Of a DNA stretch of 64,000 bases, positions 10,313-21,149 are shown piece by piece; the stretch's first letter is position 1, and each line of letters opens with the position of its first letter. The notes under the pieces were generated by a model. The model made no database searches and was not told the DNA's origin. It was given only the letters and a program-made list of their open reading frames with translations. Origin of the DNA: Ichthyophis bannanicus (lineage: Eukaryota; Chordata; Amphibia; Gymnophiona; Ichthyophiidae); assembly GCA_033557465.1 (NCBI GenBank), contig CM066034.1:417734159-417798158 (forward strand). The letters run 5' to 3'. The position numbers and the translations under genes are program-made.

Positions 10313-13300
10313 CTGTGGATGTGTGTAGGGCAGGAAAGCACAGTCCACATCAGCAAGTACCTTATGGACCTTGCAAGGGATGTTACGTCCACATACACAC
10401 AGACACCTAGATGACAGTTATTTGGTTATGGTGCACATATAGGCCATCCATGGTTTGACATTCGCACTCTCACACAGTGGGATGACATGCAGCCATTATG
10501 GTCAGGTCACAGGCAGACATGGGGGTGTGGTTTTACAGACGTGGCGCTGACATTGCCATCTATTTGAGCGCATCATCAGCACACAGCTGTCAATAATATT
10601 TGGGGTGTGCGAGGTACACTGCAGGATATGTCTTTGGCCAATGGATACAGGAGGTGTTACTGCATATCTCCATGTGTTACAGCAATGTACAGTGGGGTAA
10701 CATAGAACAGTGGAAGGGCAGTACACACGGAGAGGGGGTATTGGTGGCAACATGGGGGAGACATCCTGATATTGTGACCTTGGGATGGGCCCATAGACAT
10801 GGGGGAGCAAACACCTATCTTGACCAGTGTGTACAACAACAGAGTGGTAAGGGAGATGACAGGGGGATTGGGGTTACCTTTATATAGCAACGGACACTTC
10901 CGTGCTGCCTCTCCCATGTCACAGTTCCGTACAGTGTGATAGTGCACAGCCAGTCCATAGGTCATGTTGTGGGGTGTGACAGCTGGGGGACAGAGAGGTG
11001 CAGTGTGTGTTTCACACCTTGGACATGAAATATGTTTGTTTCTCTTGTGTTTTCCACTGCACAGGACATACTTTGTGAGGAAGCTGTTTCTGTGGTGCAG
11101 TGCCACCTGACTGGACAGCAGCCACGATGCTGCGGTCCGGGGTAGTTGGATCTACAGCTACATTGTGCCTGCAGTCATGGGCCCAACATGTCGTATGGTA
11201 TGTGTCATACTGTGCAGATGTTGTGGTGGTTTTATTTCCTTAGGCCTCCCTTACCCATATATCTTGCTGTTGTCAGACATATCCCTATGTGTTTGTGTAC
11301 AGTATGTCTTCTGCAAAACTGTTTATGGCATTTGTACGACATAGCTACATGTGTATGTGTTTTCGTCTGACTTACAGGAAAATGCACTTGCTGCCTCCCC
11401 AACACTGTTATCTCAGCCATCACCGGGGTATCAGGGCAGGTCACTGCGCCTTTATGTCCACAAGTTGCCAGTTGTGCACATACATGCCATGTATCACAGC
11501 TGTCCCGCAGACCGACGCATACTGTGTGGGTGCATGTTTATGCGTTGACTGTGTGCTGATGCAGTGTCCAGTCATGGTACATTATCATGTGCTGTGAGGG
11601 GTGGGAGCACCTGGGGGGCAGTGGTGACTGTGCTACCTCTACCGTAGTGCTGTTTACATTGTCAACATTCTCAACATGTGGTGTGCGTTGTGAGCATAAC
11701 TGTGTATTGTGTTCTGAGGGACCACTGTTGAGCAACCTTTTTTTATTTCAGGTATCGGCATGATGTGGACATGCATCAACAGTGACTTGACATGGTGATT
11801 CTACCTGTTTGGCTGACATTGTCTCCCTTCACTGTGACCTGATGTGGCTGTGGAGTCGCTCAAGGGATCGATGACGTACACATAATGCACACACAGGGTA
11901 TGTTGGACCTTTGTTATTTGGGGGTACATGTGGCTGTACCTGTTGATGAGTTACTGTTTGTCTCATGTACATGTCATGGTGCCTGTCTATGCACACGAAC
12001 AGATGCATATAGTGTGTAGCAGTGTGACATGGATATGGACATGCCCATATCCATGTGACACCCATTCTGCATTGACATTTGATGTGTCAACAATATGCAT
12101 ATTATTTCATGTTCATATTATGTCATGTTTGCCTTTTCATCCGTTTCATCTGTATTTTCACAGGTGCGACTCTCTGCAATTTGTGTTGCTTGTACAAGGT
12201 GTCCAACACGACCATACGTATCCTCTCCTGACACAGGACAGAAGGCATCCCGGACACATTTCCTACAGTGCATCTGGCGTCGCCATCCACACACCTTTTG
12301 GGGAACAGACCACCATGGAATTGTTTCTTGGGGGAATGGTGCCATTGGATGTTTGACTTATGCGAGTGGAACACATGCCTGTGATGGACAGTATTGCTTT
12401 TGGACCGCTGCTTTGGCCATGACGGACCTGTACACCACACTGTTTCTGCCATTCTGGGGCTGGGGGTCCTGCGCATTGCAGGGGACACAGATGAACTTTC
12501 ACGGACTGTGGCATATTGGAATGTGACACTTGGCTATGCAAGCCCAGGGTTGCATGGAGACGTTTGACCTCACCTGTTGGATTACAGATACACCTTGCTT
12601 TTTGGACGCTGGGTTGTAGCAGGGACTGACATTGTCAGTGTATGTTGTACATTCCTCCCCAGTTGTGTAGTTGTTGTGGGTTGGCCATGTGTGTGACATG
12701 GCACCCAGGATACGGTCATCTGTTAGTTTCAACACGAGCATACAGCCATGTTAGTGGCATGGGGTGACGATGGAGCGGTCATATTATCTATGTCCACCTG
12801 CCCTCCACCTGAACATGATACCGTTTTTCCCACAACAACCCTTTCATGCCCAACAACATCATTGATTGATGTTTGCAATGGGCAAGGGTGTTTACATGTA
12901 TGAGTGGCATCACTGTATCATGTTGGTATACGGATGGTGCTTGTGGTTCTGACTGCTTATGTTTGTGAACCACAGCATGTGGACCTATGGCTTTTGTGTA
13001 GTTCACTGTAGGATGTTTGGCCATCATGTCCATCTTAACATGCTGGTCATTGTGTTTGCTTACTGCACAGACGTGACACTCTGCATGTATGTACACACCT
13101 TACATTGCACATCTGTACGGTCCTGTTTATCCGCCGCGGTAATGACACTCTCATTGCGCCATTATATTTGGTGTGTGGCAGTGTGGGTGTCCATTGCCCT
13201 CCTTCAATTGTGCATTCCATGTACCGTGTTATATGTGTCCACACACTGTCTAACCAACAAACACTGGAAGGGGCACTCCTGCATGGTGTTATCTCTGGAG

Positions 13301-13892
13301 CTTTCTGCAGGTTGTTTTGTTTGTATTCGCTCTGGGTTCATGTGCCTCTGCGACCTGTTAGCATATGCTCATTGTGCTGGTGATGATTGCTGTGATCTAC
13401 ATTATCGCATTTCTGATTCCTAGATCAGGCATTAGGTGAGAGGTTGCACATTACGTTCAGGAGTTATTTTCACTTGACAACATATGATGTTTTCATTTGT
13501 GAGCCTCCTGTGTTGCCTGATGGCTATGTTGCGAGGGACAGGTGATGTGTTTTGGGTCCTCATCCAGCAACGCCTACGGTTTTCATGCACTCATATGTGC
13601 GTGACACATTTGAGGGATGCAGCAGCAGGTGGGGGGTGGGGACCTGATGGCCAGTGCATAGCGTGCACCTGTTGCACATTATATCTCGTGCCCTTCACTT
13701 ACAGTCAATGAAGTGACCTTTCTGTGGGATGTGGGTTGGTGCCATGCTAAATGTGTTTCTGTCTCTCACCAGGGCTGCACTCACCTTGATATTATGATAA
13801 CACGGTCTACAGTGTCTGTGAGGGGTGACCCAAATAAAGATATGTATTTGACACACATCTGTCTCTTTTGCTCCTTGATCATGGTGACACAC
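10313..13892. other. Unassigned TG/CA-rich block
   Basis: This is about 3.6 kb of TG/CA-rich DNA with only short, domain-less open frames on both strands. A good polypyrimidine acceptor-like site occurs near 11740-11755 and may belong to the HARBI1-like transcript. No repeat ends or RNA genes were recognised. Confidence 0.35.
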
Positions 13893-14107
13893 ATGCAATG
13901 CAATGTGTGCCTTCGAGTCGGTCCTGACCTGACTCCCTGTGACCGTGAAACTCCAGGGTGTTCTGGTCAATGTCAGTTTTCTGGTCATTCGTCCACGGTA
14001 ATGGGGGGTTACGTGACATGCCCAAGGCCACAAGGAGTGCTAGTGTGAATCGGGCCCTGGTTACTTGATGTCCACAACAGGTTTATGACCAGTAGGCTAC
14101 TCCTCCA
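13893..14107 (-). mobile_element. tRNA-derived SINE, old copy
   Basis: On the minus strand it starts with a tRNA-like head (GGAGGAGTAGCCTA, with remnants of the A and B boxes), then CACTCCTTGTGGCCTTGGGC, and ends in CGAAGGCACACATTGC. It matches the better preserved copy at 44790-45005 in the same orientation. The head is badly mutated, so it is not expected to be transcribed. Confidence 0.85.
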
Positions 14108-14284
14108 CTCTTTGAGCACATGTGCACTTCTATAGACTGGTTGCTGGTCATGTCCATGGCCCACCTGTGCTCACATCCTTGTAGAGTGACAGGTGTGTAT
14201 ATGTCACCCATTTGCAACATCAGTGGGTTTGATAGGTTCCCACATATACCCTCCCTTTGGACTATTTGTTCTGCCTTGTGCTCA

Positions 14285-14352
14285 GTGTGCTGTTTGTGGT
14301 AGTGGTTAGAGGCATGTGTTTTAACACAGTAGTGTGCAGGTTTGATCCCCAC
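14285..14352 (+). repeat. tRNA-like SINE head remnant
   Basis: GTGGTAGTGGTTAGAGGC resembles a pol III A box, and CAGGTTTGATCCCC, about 30 bp downstream, resembles a B box. The spacing is tRNA-like. No matching SINE body was recognised, and the folding is too poor to call a tRNA gene. Confidence 0.45.
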
Positions 14353-14889
14353 ATGTGGTTGTTCTGTTGTTTTTCTGTTGTGCTACCTGGACCATTTGGT
14401 ACCAGCAGGTTCATCAACTCTACACACACCCTTCCCTCTCTTCACTGTACAGCAAGGTGTGCACTCTGTGCTGTTTAGCCATCAGATGTTATCAGTCACA
14501 TATGTCTCTTTCTTTATGGTGTTTACATGGCAGTGCACCTGGGGGTTTGGCTGTGGTTCAGCTGGTGTGTGGTACACCTGTTTTCATGTTGTGTTCTCTC
14601 CTGTCCTGTCCCAGATTGGTACCCATCTCCAGCGAGCATCCTCTGATGCCCTCAGGATTTGGTTTCCTTCCTCTTTCGCATGCTGTATGCACTGCATAAC
14701 ATTTCATTGTGTGTGTGTGCATGTGTCCCTGGTCCCACATACAGACTAGGTTCTGATCTGTACTCAGATGACCTGCATGTCCATTTGGTCATGATTACTG
14801 TTGGGGGTTTGCCTGTCCTGGCAGCCAGCATGCGTCTTGTGTGATGGGCTTCAGTATTTCTGTATGCAGCCTCTGCTAATGCACTGATG

Positions 14890-14962
14890 TTGGTGGTGTG
14901 GCCTACCAGTTGTTGCCTTGGCATTTGTGGTGGTGGTCATAGGTTTGATTCCTCTCTGTTCT
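14890..14962 (+). repeat. Second tRNA-like remnant
   Basis: This contains GGTGTGGCCTACCAGTTG followed by ATAGGTTTGATTCC at tRNA-like spacing. It may be a relative of the unit at 14285. Support is by motif only. Confidence 0.35.
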
Positions 14963-16449
14963 CTTTGATGTGTATGCTTGTCCTGCATAGGTGGTTTCGA
15001 TTTGTATGACAGTCATATATGTGCAGATTTGTGCTGCGAGAACATTGTACCCTCATCTGAGATGGGAATCATCCTTCTGCCCATCTTATGTCTCCCAGCT
15101 TTTTGGCCATCGTATCCTGACGTGCATGCTGCTACACCACGTCCTGCACTCCTACACATTCCTGCATTTCATCTCTCCCTGGTTGCCTCTCGTGTGTGTG
15201 CTCTGCATAACACTGCTACTCCACTGTCATCCTGACATTTCATCTATCCTGCCATTTCAGCCTCCTTCGCTGCACACATCTTCCCATCCTCTGTCAAACA
15301 CTGACATTGTAGCATGGTACATTACCATCACTCTGTGCATAGCTACAGATGGCCCCGATCACATAACCAAACAGTCACAGCACATATTTAACCACAGCTG
15401 TCTCCTTCTTACTAGCATCCTTGCTAATTTGTGTAAATAGTTTGGGTATGTTATCTTGTTCACCAATCATATATTCCATGTACATAGTTTTCCCATGTTA
15501 TTCCAGGTATATGTTCCTGTTATATGTAACAACAACCAGCCTGTTGTTCAGGTCTTTCTTTTGTTCTCTGTAAACCACGCTCCTACCACATAGTGACATG
15601 GACATAAATAAACATAACTAAATAACTGGATATATATGTGTGTCCATTTCTCTAGCAGCCACATGGCCTGGGGCTGAGTTGTGTAGTACAGCAGCTTTGA
15701 TCTACATCCTTCTATTACCTCTGCATTGTCTTTCCTTTCATCTCTGTGCAGTGTTTGGGTTACATGTGCGTTTGGCACATACCTCTGTTGCCCCTCACAT
15801 TGTGGGATGTTACTGCTCCTAGCAAATGTTTTTGGGTTCACCTATACATCCTTGGGGCATCTTATGTCACTCCTTCGTTTCAGGCAGCTTATGAGATACC
15901 AACTATGGTGCCCTGGGAGTTGCCACCCTTTCCACATGGCCGCTGGGTAACATTATAACTCGCCTTTGCTGACATGGTTGTTTCTGATGTTCGTTCTGTT
16001 GCACCGTGGAGGGTGCATTAATGTATGGCACTAGGATGGCCTTCTTTTTAGATGGAAACACAGATTGCTGTTCAGTTGCATGCAGGGAACATACGTACCT
16101 CAGCCAACCTTATTCACTGCTGATGTTAACCCATGACCCCTGCACCATCAGTCAATCTCCTGACCATTGTGCTGCACTGCTGTTCCTTCTTGCATGTGTG
16201 CACACCTACGTAGGATTTCCATGCGTTACAATGCACAGTGCTGCCAGCACAAACAGTGCTCGTACCTTGCCCTGCCTCATACGGCACCCTATAAAGCGGC
16301 CTATAGGCAACATTGTAGGGTGCCTTGGTGGACAGTGCACTTTATAATGTACCCTCTAGGGTACCTTGTAGGGCACCTTATGCAGCACCTTATATTACAG
16401 TGCTTTGAGAGTGCATTTGCTAACAGCAGTCACTACAATAAAAGCTTAA
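14963..16449. other. Unassigned sequence before the 208-bp array
   Basis: There are only short open frames without domains. Near 16120-16180 a segment with CCCCTGCACCATCAGTCAA and ACCATTGTGCTGC resembles the tRNA-like unit of the array downstream. A stretch of GGGTGCCTTG/GGGTACCTTG-like short repeats lies at 16270-16400. Confidence 0.35.
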
Positions 16450-17215
16450 CATGCCTCCTTCAGCTATATTCATCATGACAGATAATGGCTCAGCAAGCCT
16501 TACTCATTGGACACTGTGGGGGATCGAACCCCTGATACATGCATCATTTGTGAGTGTCTTCCCCATTGTGCTGTGGCTCTGTTCACATGCTTCCACATCA
16601 GCGCGCCGCCTTAGCCTCACACTATTCAAGTGCCTCGTAAGACATTAGCGCGCCGCCTATTGCTGCCCATTATTTCTATGCCTCCTAAAATTATGCCTCA
16701 GTGAGGCTGGTTAACTGGGCACTGTGGGGGATCGAACCCCTGATGCATGCATCATTGGTGAGTGTCTTCCCCATTGGGCTGTGGCTCTGTTCCTATGCTT
16801 CCACATCAGCGTGCCACCTTAGCCTCACACTATTCAAGTGCCTCGTGAGACATTAGCGCTCCGCCTATTGCTGCCCATTATTTCTATGCCTCCTAAAATT
16901 ATGCCTCAGTGAGGCTGGTTAACTGGGCACTGTGGGGGATCGAACCCCTGATGCATGCATCATTGGTGAGTGTCTTCACCATTGTGCTGTGGCTCTGTTC
17001 AAATGCTTCCACATCAGCGCGCCGCCTTAGCCTCACACTATTCAAGTGCCTCGTAAGACATTAGCGCGCCGCCTATTGCTGCCCATTATTTCTATGCCTC
17101 CTAAAATTATGCCTCAGTGAGGATGGTTAACTGGGCACTGTGGGGGATCGAACCCCTGATGCATGCATCATTGGTGAGTGTCTTCACCATTCTGCTGTGG
17201 CTCTCTTCCTGTGTT
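16450..17215 (-). repeat. Tandem array of a tRNA-like unit, 208-bp period
   Basis: The word GGATCGAACCCC recurs at 16521, 16729, 16937 and 17145, an exact 208-bp spacing each time. Whole units are nearly identical. Read on the minus strand, each unit holds CCACAGCACAATGG (A-box-like) and, about 35 bp on, GGGTTCGATCCCC (a good B box). The rest of the unit includes GCGCGCCGCC. It could be a tandemly amplified SINE head or a small satellite. I do not call functional tRNA genes because the arms do not pair convincingly by eye. Confidence 0.85.
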
Positions 17216-17480
17216 TGTCCGTTGGCGCACTGCCTTCGGCCTTCCAAATTTGCAGCGCACCGCCTTCTGCCGCTCAAACCGCAAGGACTTAACAGCACAT
17301 CGCCTAATGCACACAATTTGCAGCGCAAAGCATTCTGAGCCCAATATTAACAGTGCGGCGCACTCTGCCGCCCAGATATGAACAGTGTGCCGCCTGTTGC
17401 TGCAAAAGGTTAGCAGGGTTCCCCTTTCTGCCGTACAGGATTCATGTGCCTTCTAGTGCACCTTTAACCATTAATGTTAT
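17216..17480. repeat. Degenerate short repeats rich in GCGCACCGCC
   Basis: Loose repeats of CAGCGCACCGCCTTCTGCC-like words follow at roughly 40-60 bp spacing. They extend the non-tRNA half of the 208-bp unit in degenerate form. Confidence 0.5.
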
Positions 17481-17499
17481 TGCCTCAAGCTGGCGTTTT

Positions 17500-17580
17500 T
17501 GTGGTGCACAATGGGGAATTGAACCCATGGCCCCTGCACCATTGGTTAGTATCTTCACCGTTGTGCTACGGCACTGTTCC
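17500..17580 (-). repeat. Diverged tRNA-like unit
   Basis: GGAATTGAACCCATGG and CACCGTTGTGCTACGGCAC reproduce the B-box and A-box sides of the array unit at the same spacing. It is a single diverged copy downstream of the array. Confidence 0.6.
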
Positions 17581-17954
17581 TATATGTGCCCAGCAGCGCC
17601 CCACTTAGCCTTCCCACGTGCTATTGTGGACCCGCAAATGTGCGCGCCGCGCACAGGTATGGTCGTTTTTATTCCTTTTTTCTGCCTGACCCGCCCACTC
17701 CTTATATGGCACAGGCACACTAACGGGGCCCCGCACAATTTCGGTGTTTCGTAAACATGCCCCTATGTCCCTAATCAGATGAACCACCGTTGTATATAGT
17801 TACCCCCTTTTTCTCCAAGTTATACCTCCTGTTAAACGTAATGACCAGACATATGTGAATTGTCGGATGTTTCTGTTCAATGTAAACCGCGCTGATGGCT
17901 AATAGTGCGGTATATAAGAATTGTTAATAAATAAAATAAATAAAAATAAATTAC
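17581..17954 (+). mobile_element. Non-LTR retroelement 3' end with (AATAA)n tail, plus unassigned flank
   Basis: The end TGTAAACCGCGCTGATGGC…GCGGTATATAAGAATTG followed by AATAAATAAAATAAATAA is the style of LINE or SINE 3' ends found in amphibians and reptiles. The family is not identified. The sequence before about 17800 has no clear assignment. Confidence 0.5.
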
Positions 17955-18014
17955 ATCTGCCATTTGGATGCCTAGTCTCCCAGTTTCTCTGGGTCCTCTT
18001 GTAATTTTTCACAT
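17955..18014 (-). mobile_element. Short inverted CR1 fragment
   Basis: On the minus strand this reads as the CR1 RT segment ending …ASKWQM. It meets the plus-strand CR1 fragment head to head. The same coding segment is also present in the plus-strand piece at about 18100-18165. Confidence 0.7.
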
Positions 18015-18985
18015 TCCTCACGGACTGGAAAAGGGAATAACGAGTGAGGCTATCAAATTTGCAGATGACACAAAACTATAGTTGTTAAAACCCAAGAGGA
18101 TTGTGGAGAATTGCAAGAGGATCTTGATTGGTTCGAAGACTGGGCATTTGAATGGCAGATGAAATTTGATGTGGACAAGTGCAAAATTACGCACCTAGGA
18201 AAGAACAACCCAAACTATGGTTTCACGATGCAAGGTTCCACATTGGGAACCACCACCCAGGAAAAAGATTTAGACGTCATCGTGGATAACATATTAAAAC
18301 CTTCTGCCCAGTGTGCAGCGGCGGCCAAGAGAGCAAATAGAATGCTAGGTATCATAAGGAAAGAAATGGAAAATAAAACAAAGGATATTATAATGCCTCT
18401 GTATCGTTCCATGGTGCAACCGCACCTTGAATATTGTGTGCGATTCTGGTCGCCGTATCTTAAAAAGGATTTATCATTATTAGAAAAGGTATAGAGAAGA
18501 GCCACCAAAATGGTAAAGGGGATGGAAGGATGAAGAGAGGCTAAAGAGGTTAGGACTGAGGGGAGATATGATAGAGGTCTATAAATTAATGAATGGAGTG
18601 AAATGGGTAAACATAGATCGATTGTTTACGTCATCAGAATATAAAAAGACTTACAGGGTAACCTATTTAAGACTAATAAGAGAAAATATTTTTTCACTCA
18701 ACATGTAATCAAACTCTGGAATTTGTTACCGGAGGATGTAGTAAAAGCTGCAAGTGTAGCTGGGTTTAAAAAAGGTTTGGACAAGTTCCTGGAGGAAAAG
18801 TCCATAAACCATTATTAAAAGAGACCTAGGATATCACTGCTTTACTCAATACAAGCACCGAAGAATCTGTGTCTTTTGGGGATACTGCTAGGTACTTATG
18901 ACCTAGATTGGCCACTGTTGGAAACAGGATACTGGATTTGATGGACCTTGGTCTGACCCAGTATGGCATATCTTATGTTCTTACA
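18015..18985 (+). mobile_element. 5'-truncated CR1 (family 1) 3' fragment
   Basis: This holds the end of the CR1 ORF2: the RT tail from GITSEA and KFADDTK, then [37 protein letters not shown], and the C-terminal region, broken by stops and small deletions after 18490. The 3' UTR follows (CCTGTGTCTTTTGGGGATA, GACCTAGATTGGCC) and the end reads CATATCTTATGTTCTTA, part of the 8-bp tail repeat. Truncation at the 5' side is normal for LINEs. Confidence 0.9.
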
Positions 18986-19877
18986 GTGGAAAAGCCTGGG
19001 AGCTGGGTTCACACCATAAACTGGTGGAATGGTGGGCTTGTTGAGTGGAGGAGCTGTCCCTAGCAGGGCCTGAAATTGAAGGTGGTATAGCTCTGGGGTT
19101 AAATAGCCGGGTAATCCAGGCTCCCTTTCCCCCGCAGTGGGATTGCCCGCAGACCTGCTGAGGTTCCGGGGCTTCCTGTGTTAGTAGTGAGCCTCGCTGC
19201 ATTAAAATTGAAAAGAAAAAAAAAAGGAACAAAAAAGGAAAGAGCAAAGAGAACGTGGCACCGGGTAAACCTTTAGAGGGCTGAAGGGCCCAGCAAGGGT
19301 AAATCTGAAGTGCTGAATTTTCCGGCAGCAGTTTGGCAAAGGAGGGAGCTTTGGGGGCCTTAGTAGCTTATCTGTGCTCTCCATGCGATTGGACCTGCTC
19401 CAGTTCTTCGTGCCCATGCACTTGGCGGGGGAGGGGGGTGCATGATGGTGGGTTCTTCAGTCTGCTTGTTGTATGGAGGCTCCCATGGCTTACAGGAGCA
19501 TGGATTCTGAAGGAGTTGCCTTCAGTATCGCACTGTTTGGAGTGGGGGCTGAGAAATAGAATGCAAGAGACCGGAGACAGAATGGGTCGGACTGAGCCAC
19601 AGCAGATAAATTCCATGGGGAAAGCGGCCATTTTGAGCCAATCATCTATTTCTTTGGGGGAGGGGGGTGAAAGGCCCCTGGGCAAAGTAAAAACGAAGCT
19701 TAAGAATGTGGCACAGCCCATTTCAACACCATGCTCAGCACCTGGGGCAGCGGCAGAGGTAGAAAATTTCTTCTCTCCAGATTTTATTTTGGCATTGCAT
19801 AAGGCTTACTGCCTGAAACTCAAGCAGACAGAGGTTCCTTCCCAGGCATGGAGCCCTTCCTTAGCAAGGGGTCAGAT
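18986..19877 (+). other. Possible 5' part of the DIRS-like element
   Basis: A plus-strand open frame runs from 19333 to the hAT element at 19878. It has no domain I recognise, although its position upstream of DIRS gag fragments suggests a leader or first part of gag. No terminal repeat was identified, so the 5' boundary of the DIRS element is unknown. Confidence 0.35.
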
Positions 19878-20229
19878 CACTGTTCCCTCTAAGCTGTGCG
19901 CGTGTGCACGCGCACACACCTCGCCGAGCAAGCGCACATACTTTACGGCTCTGATTCTGATAGAAAACAACACAGACGTCTTAAAATTTAAAAGTTATGA
20001 TTGTAATTACTAGAAATTTCCCGCTTCATTTAGTAATCGTCTATTTCCATTTAATTTGATTAAAACCAATGTGGTGTACATACTGTATTCTGACGTGTAG
20101 TCAAATTTTAAAATGTATATAACTCCGAGTGGTGTTATGTGGCGCACAAAAATTTAACCTTCCTTCAAAAGCTGCACACAGCTGATATTTTATGCGCACA
20201 CAGTCTACAGAAAATTAGAGGGAACATTG
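19878..20229 (+). mobile_element. Non-autonomous hAT element, copy 2
   Basis: It begins CACTGTTCCCTCTAAGCTG and ends TTAGAGGGAACATTG. It is flanked by a perfect 8-bp duplication GGTCAGAT (19870-19877 and 20230-20237). It is homologous to the element at 491-861 in the opposite orientation, and lacks about 20 bp that copy 1 has after the GCGCAC region. There is no coding capacity. Confidence 0.92.
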
Positions 20230-20761
20230 GGTCAGATAATGCAGGACACCCTCCCAATGTTGGGGGAACCTCCTGAGAACGGAAGGGGGAGATGGACATG
20301 TGGGGGGAGCAGCATTCCCCACAGTCTGCTGTGACAGAGGAATTGGGTGAAGGGCCCTTTGACCTCTGGGGGGAGCCAGCTGTGACAGACCTGGAGGAGG
20401 GGAAGCACCCTTCTGGGGATGACATGAGTATGTTCTGGCAATTTCACAGGGAAGAGCTGGCTCTGTTGATTAGTTACTCCCTTGCAGGTCTTAATATCAT
20501 AGCAACTCTGGTGCTCTCTGAGGAGCCCTTAGAAGACGTCTACTGCAGGACTTCAAGGGCTCCCAGATGTGTTTCCCTGTGCACAGTGTTATTAGGAAGA
20601 TGATTGAGGCCGAATGGGAGGTCCCCGAGGCAGTCCTGAGGGGAGGTCGGGTGATGGGTCGCCTGTACCCAGTCCCTCTGGAGGATAAGGAACTGTTGAA
20701 GATGCCTAATGTAGATACATTAGTTATGGCAGTGACAAGGAAGACGACCATCCCAGTAGAG
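20230..20761 (+). pseudogene. DIRS-like gag, left part
   Basis: From 20567 the frame reads IRKMIEAEWEVPEAVLRGG…LYPVPLEDKELLKMPNVDTL and then VTRKTTIPVE, matching what I know of Gag of vertebrate DIRS elements. The frame is cut by the hAT element at 20762 and resumes after it. The upstream part (20292-20603) is in another frame, so there are frameshifts. DIRS Gag packages element RNA in the cytoplasm. This copy is not functional. Confidence 0.7.
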
Positions 20762-20849
20762 CAGGGGTCTCAAACACGCGGCCCGCGAGAGCATCTTGTG
20801 CAGCCCGCGAAGTACCGGCGAGTAAAAAAAAAAAAATTCCAAACTTGCC

Positions 20850-21112
20850 GCCGCAGTATTAAGCGTCCCGCGGGCCCCTCTGCCTGGTCCTCTCCTCCCT
20901 GCAGTATCAGCTCCAAAAGCGGCGGCCTTCAGAGCCGCGAAGAGAGAGTTTTCTCTCGCGGTTCTGAAGAGCAGCGCGAGAGTCTTCAGAACCGCGCGAG
21001 AGAAACTCTCTCTCTCTTCGCGGCTCTGAAAGCCGCCGCTTTTGGAGCTGAATGCTGCAGGGAGGAGAGGACCAGGCAGAGGGGCCCGCGGGACGCTTAA
21101 TACTGCAGCAGC
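20850..21112. repeat. GC-rich foldback inside the hAT
   Basis: Two arms of about 125 bp are inverted copies (GCGTCCCGCGGGCCCCTCTG … CAGAGGGGCCCGCGGGACGC) around a centre near 20978-20985. The region is CpG-rich and includes CTCTCGCGGTTCTGAAGA and its complement. Single-stranded RNA or DNA would form a strong hairpin. The minus-strand open frames over it are low complexity. Confidence 0.9.
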
Positions 21113-21149
21113 AGCAAATATACATTTTTTTTTCATCTAATTTGGCTGA

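Larger units (their letters stand above)
862..15990. other. TG/CA-rich, CpG-poor compositional domain with Harbinger genes
   Basis: From the end of the first hAT to about 16 kb the sequence is visibly enriched in TGTG, CACA, ACATG and CATGT words and is CpG-poor except for 5880-6220 and the palindrome core. The recognisable insertions inside it (CR1 tail at 10027, SINE at 13893) are much more degraded than their relatives further right. I infer an old, methylation-decayed block carrying a large Harbinger-type element. I could not find its terminal inverted repeats, so its limits are not defined. Confidence 0.5.

Noticed and set aside
10502..11106. Overlapping frames suggesting a small secreted Cys-rich protein
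   Set aside because: TG/CA-rich chance frames; no signal peptide with a consistent downstream frame and no splice evidence.
16450..17215. CRISPR-like array
   Set aside because: The 208-bp units are repeated in full with no variable spacers, and the window is plainly eukaryotic.
16450..17580. Array of tRNA genes
   Set aside because: The B box is good but the acceptor and anticodon arms do not pair convincingly by eye, so only a tRNA-like repeat is called.
20720..21136. 138-codon minus-strand frame in the hAT
   Set aside because: It reads through the GC foldback; the opposite strand gives an equivalent frame, as expected from an inverted repeat and not a gene.
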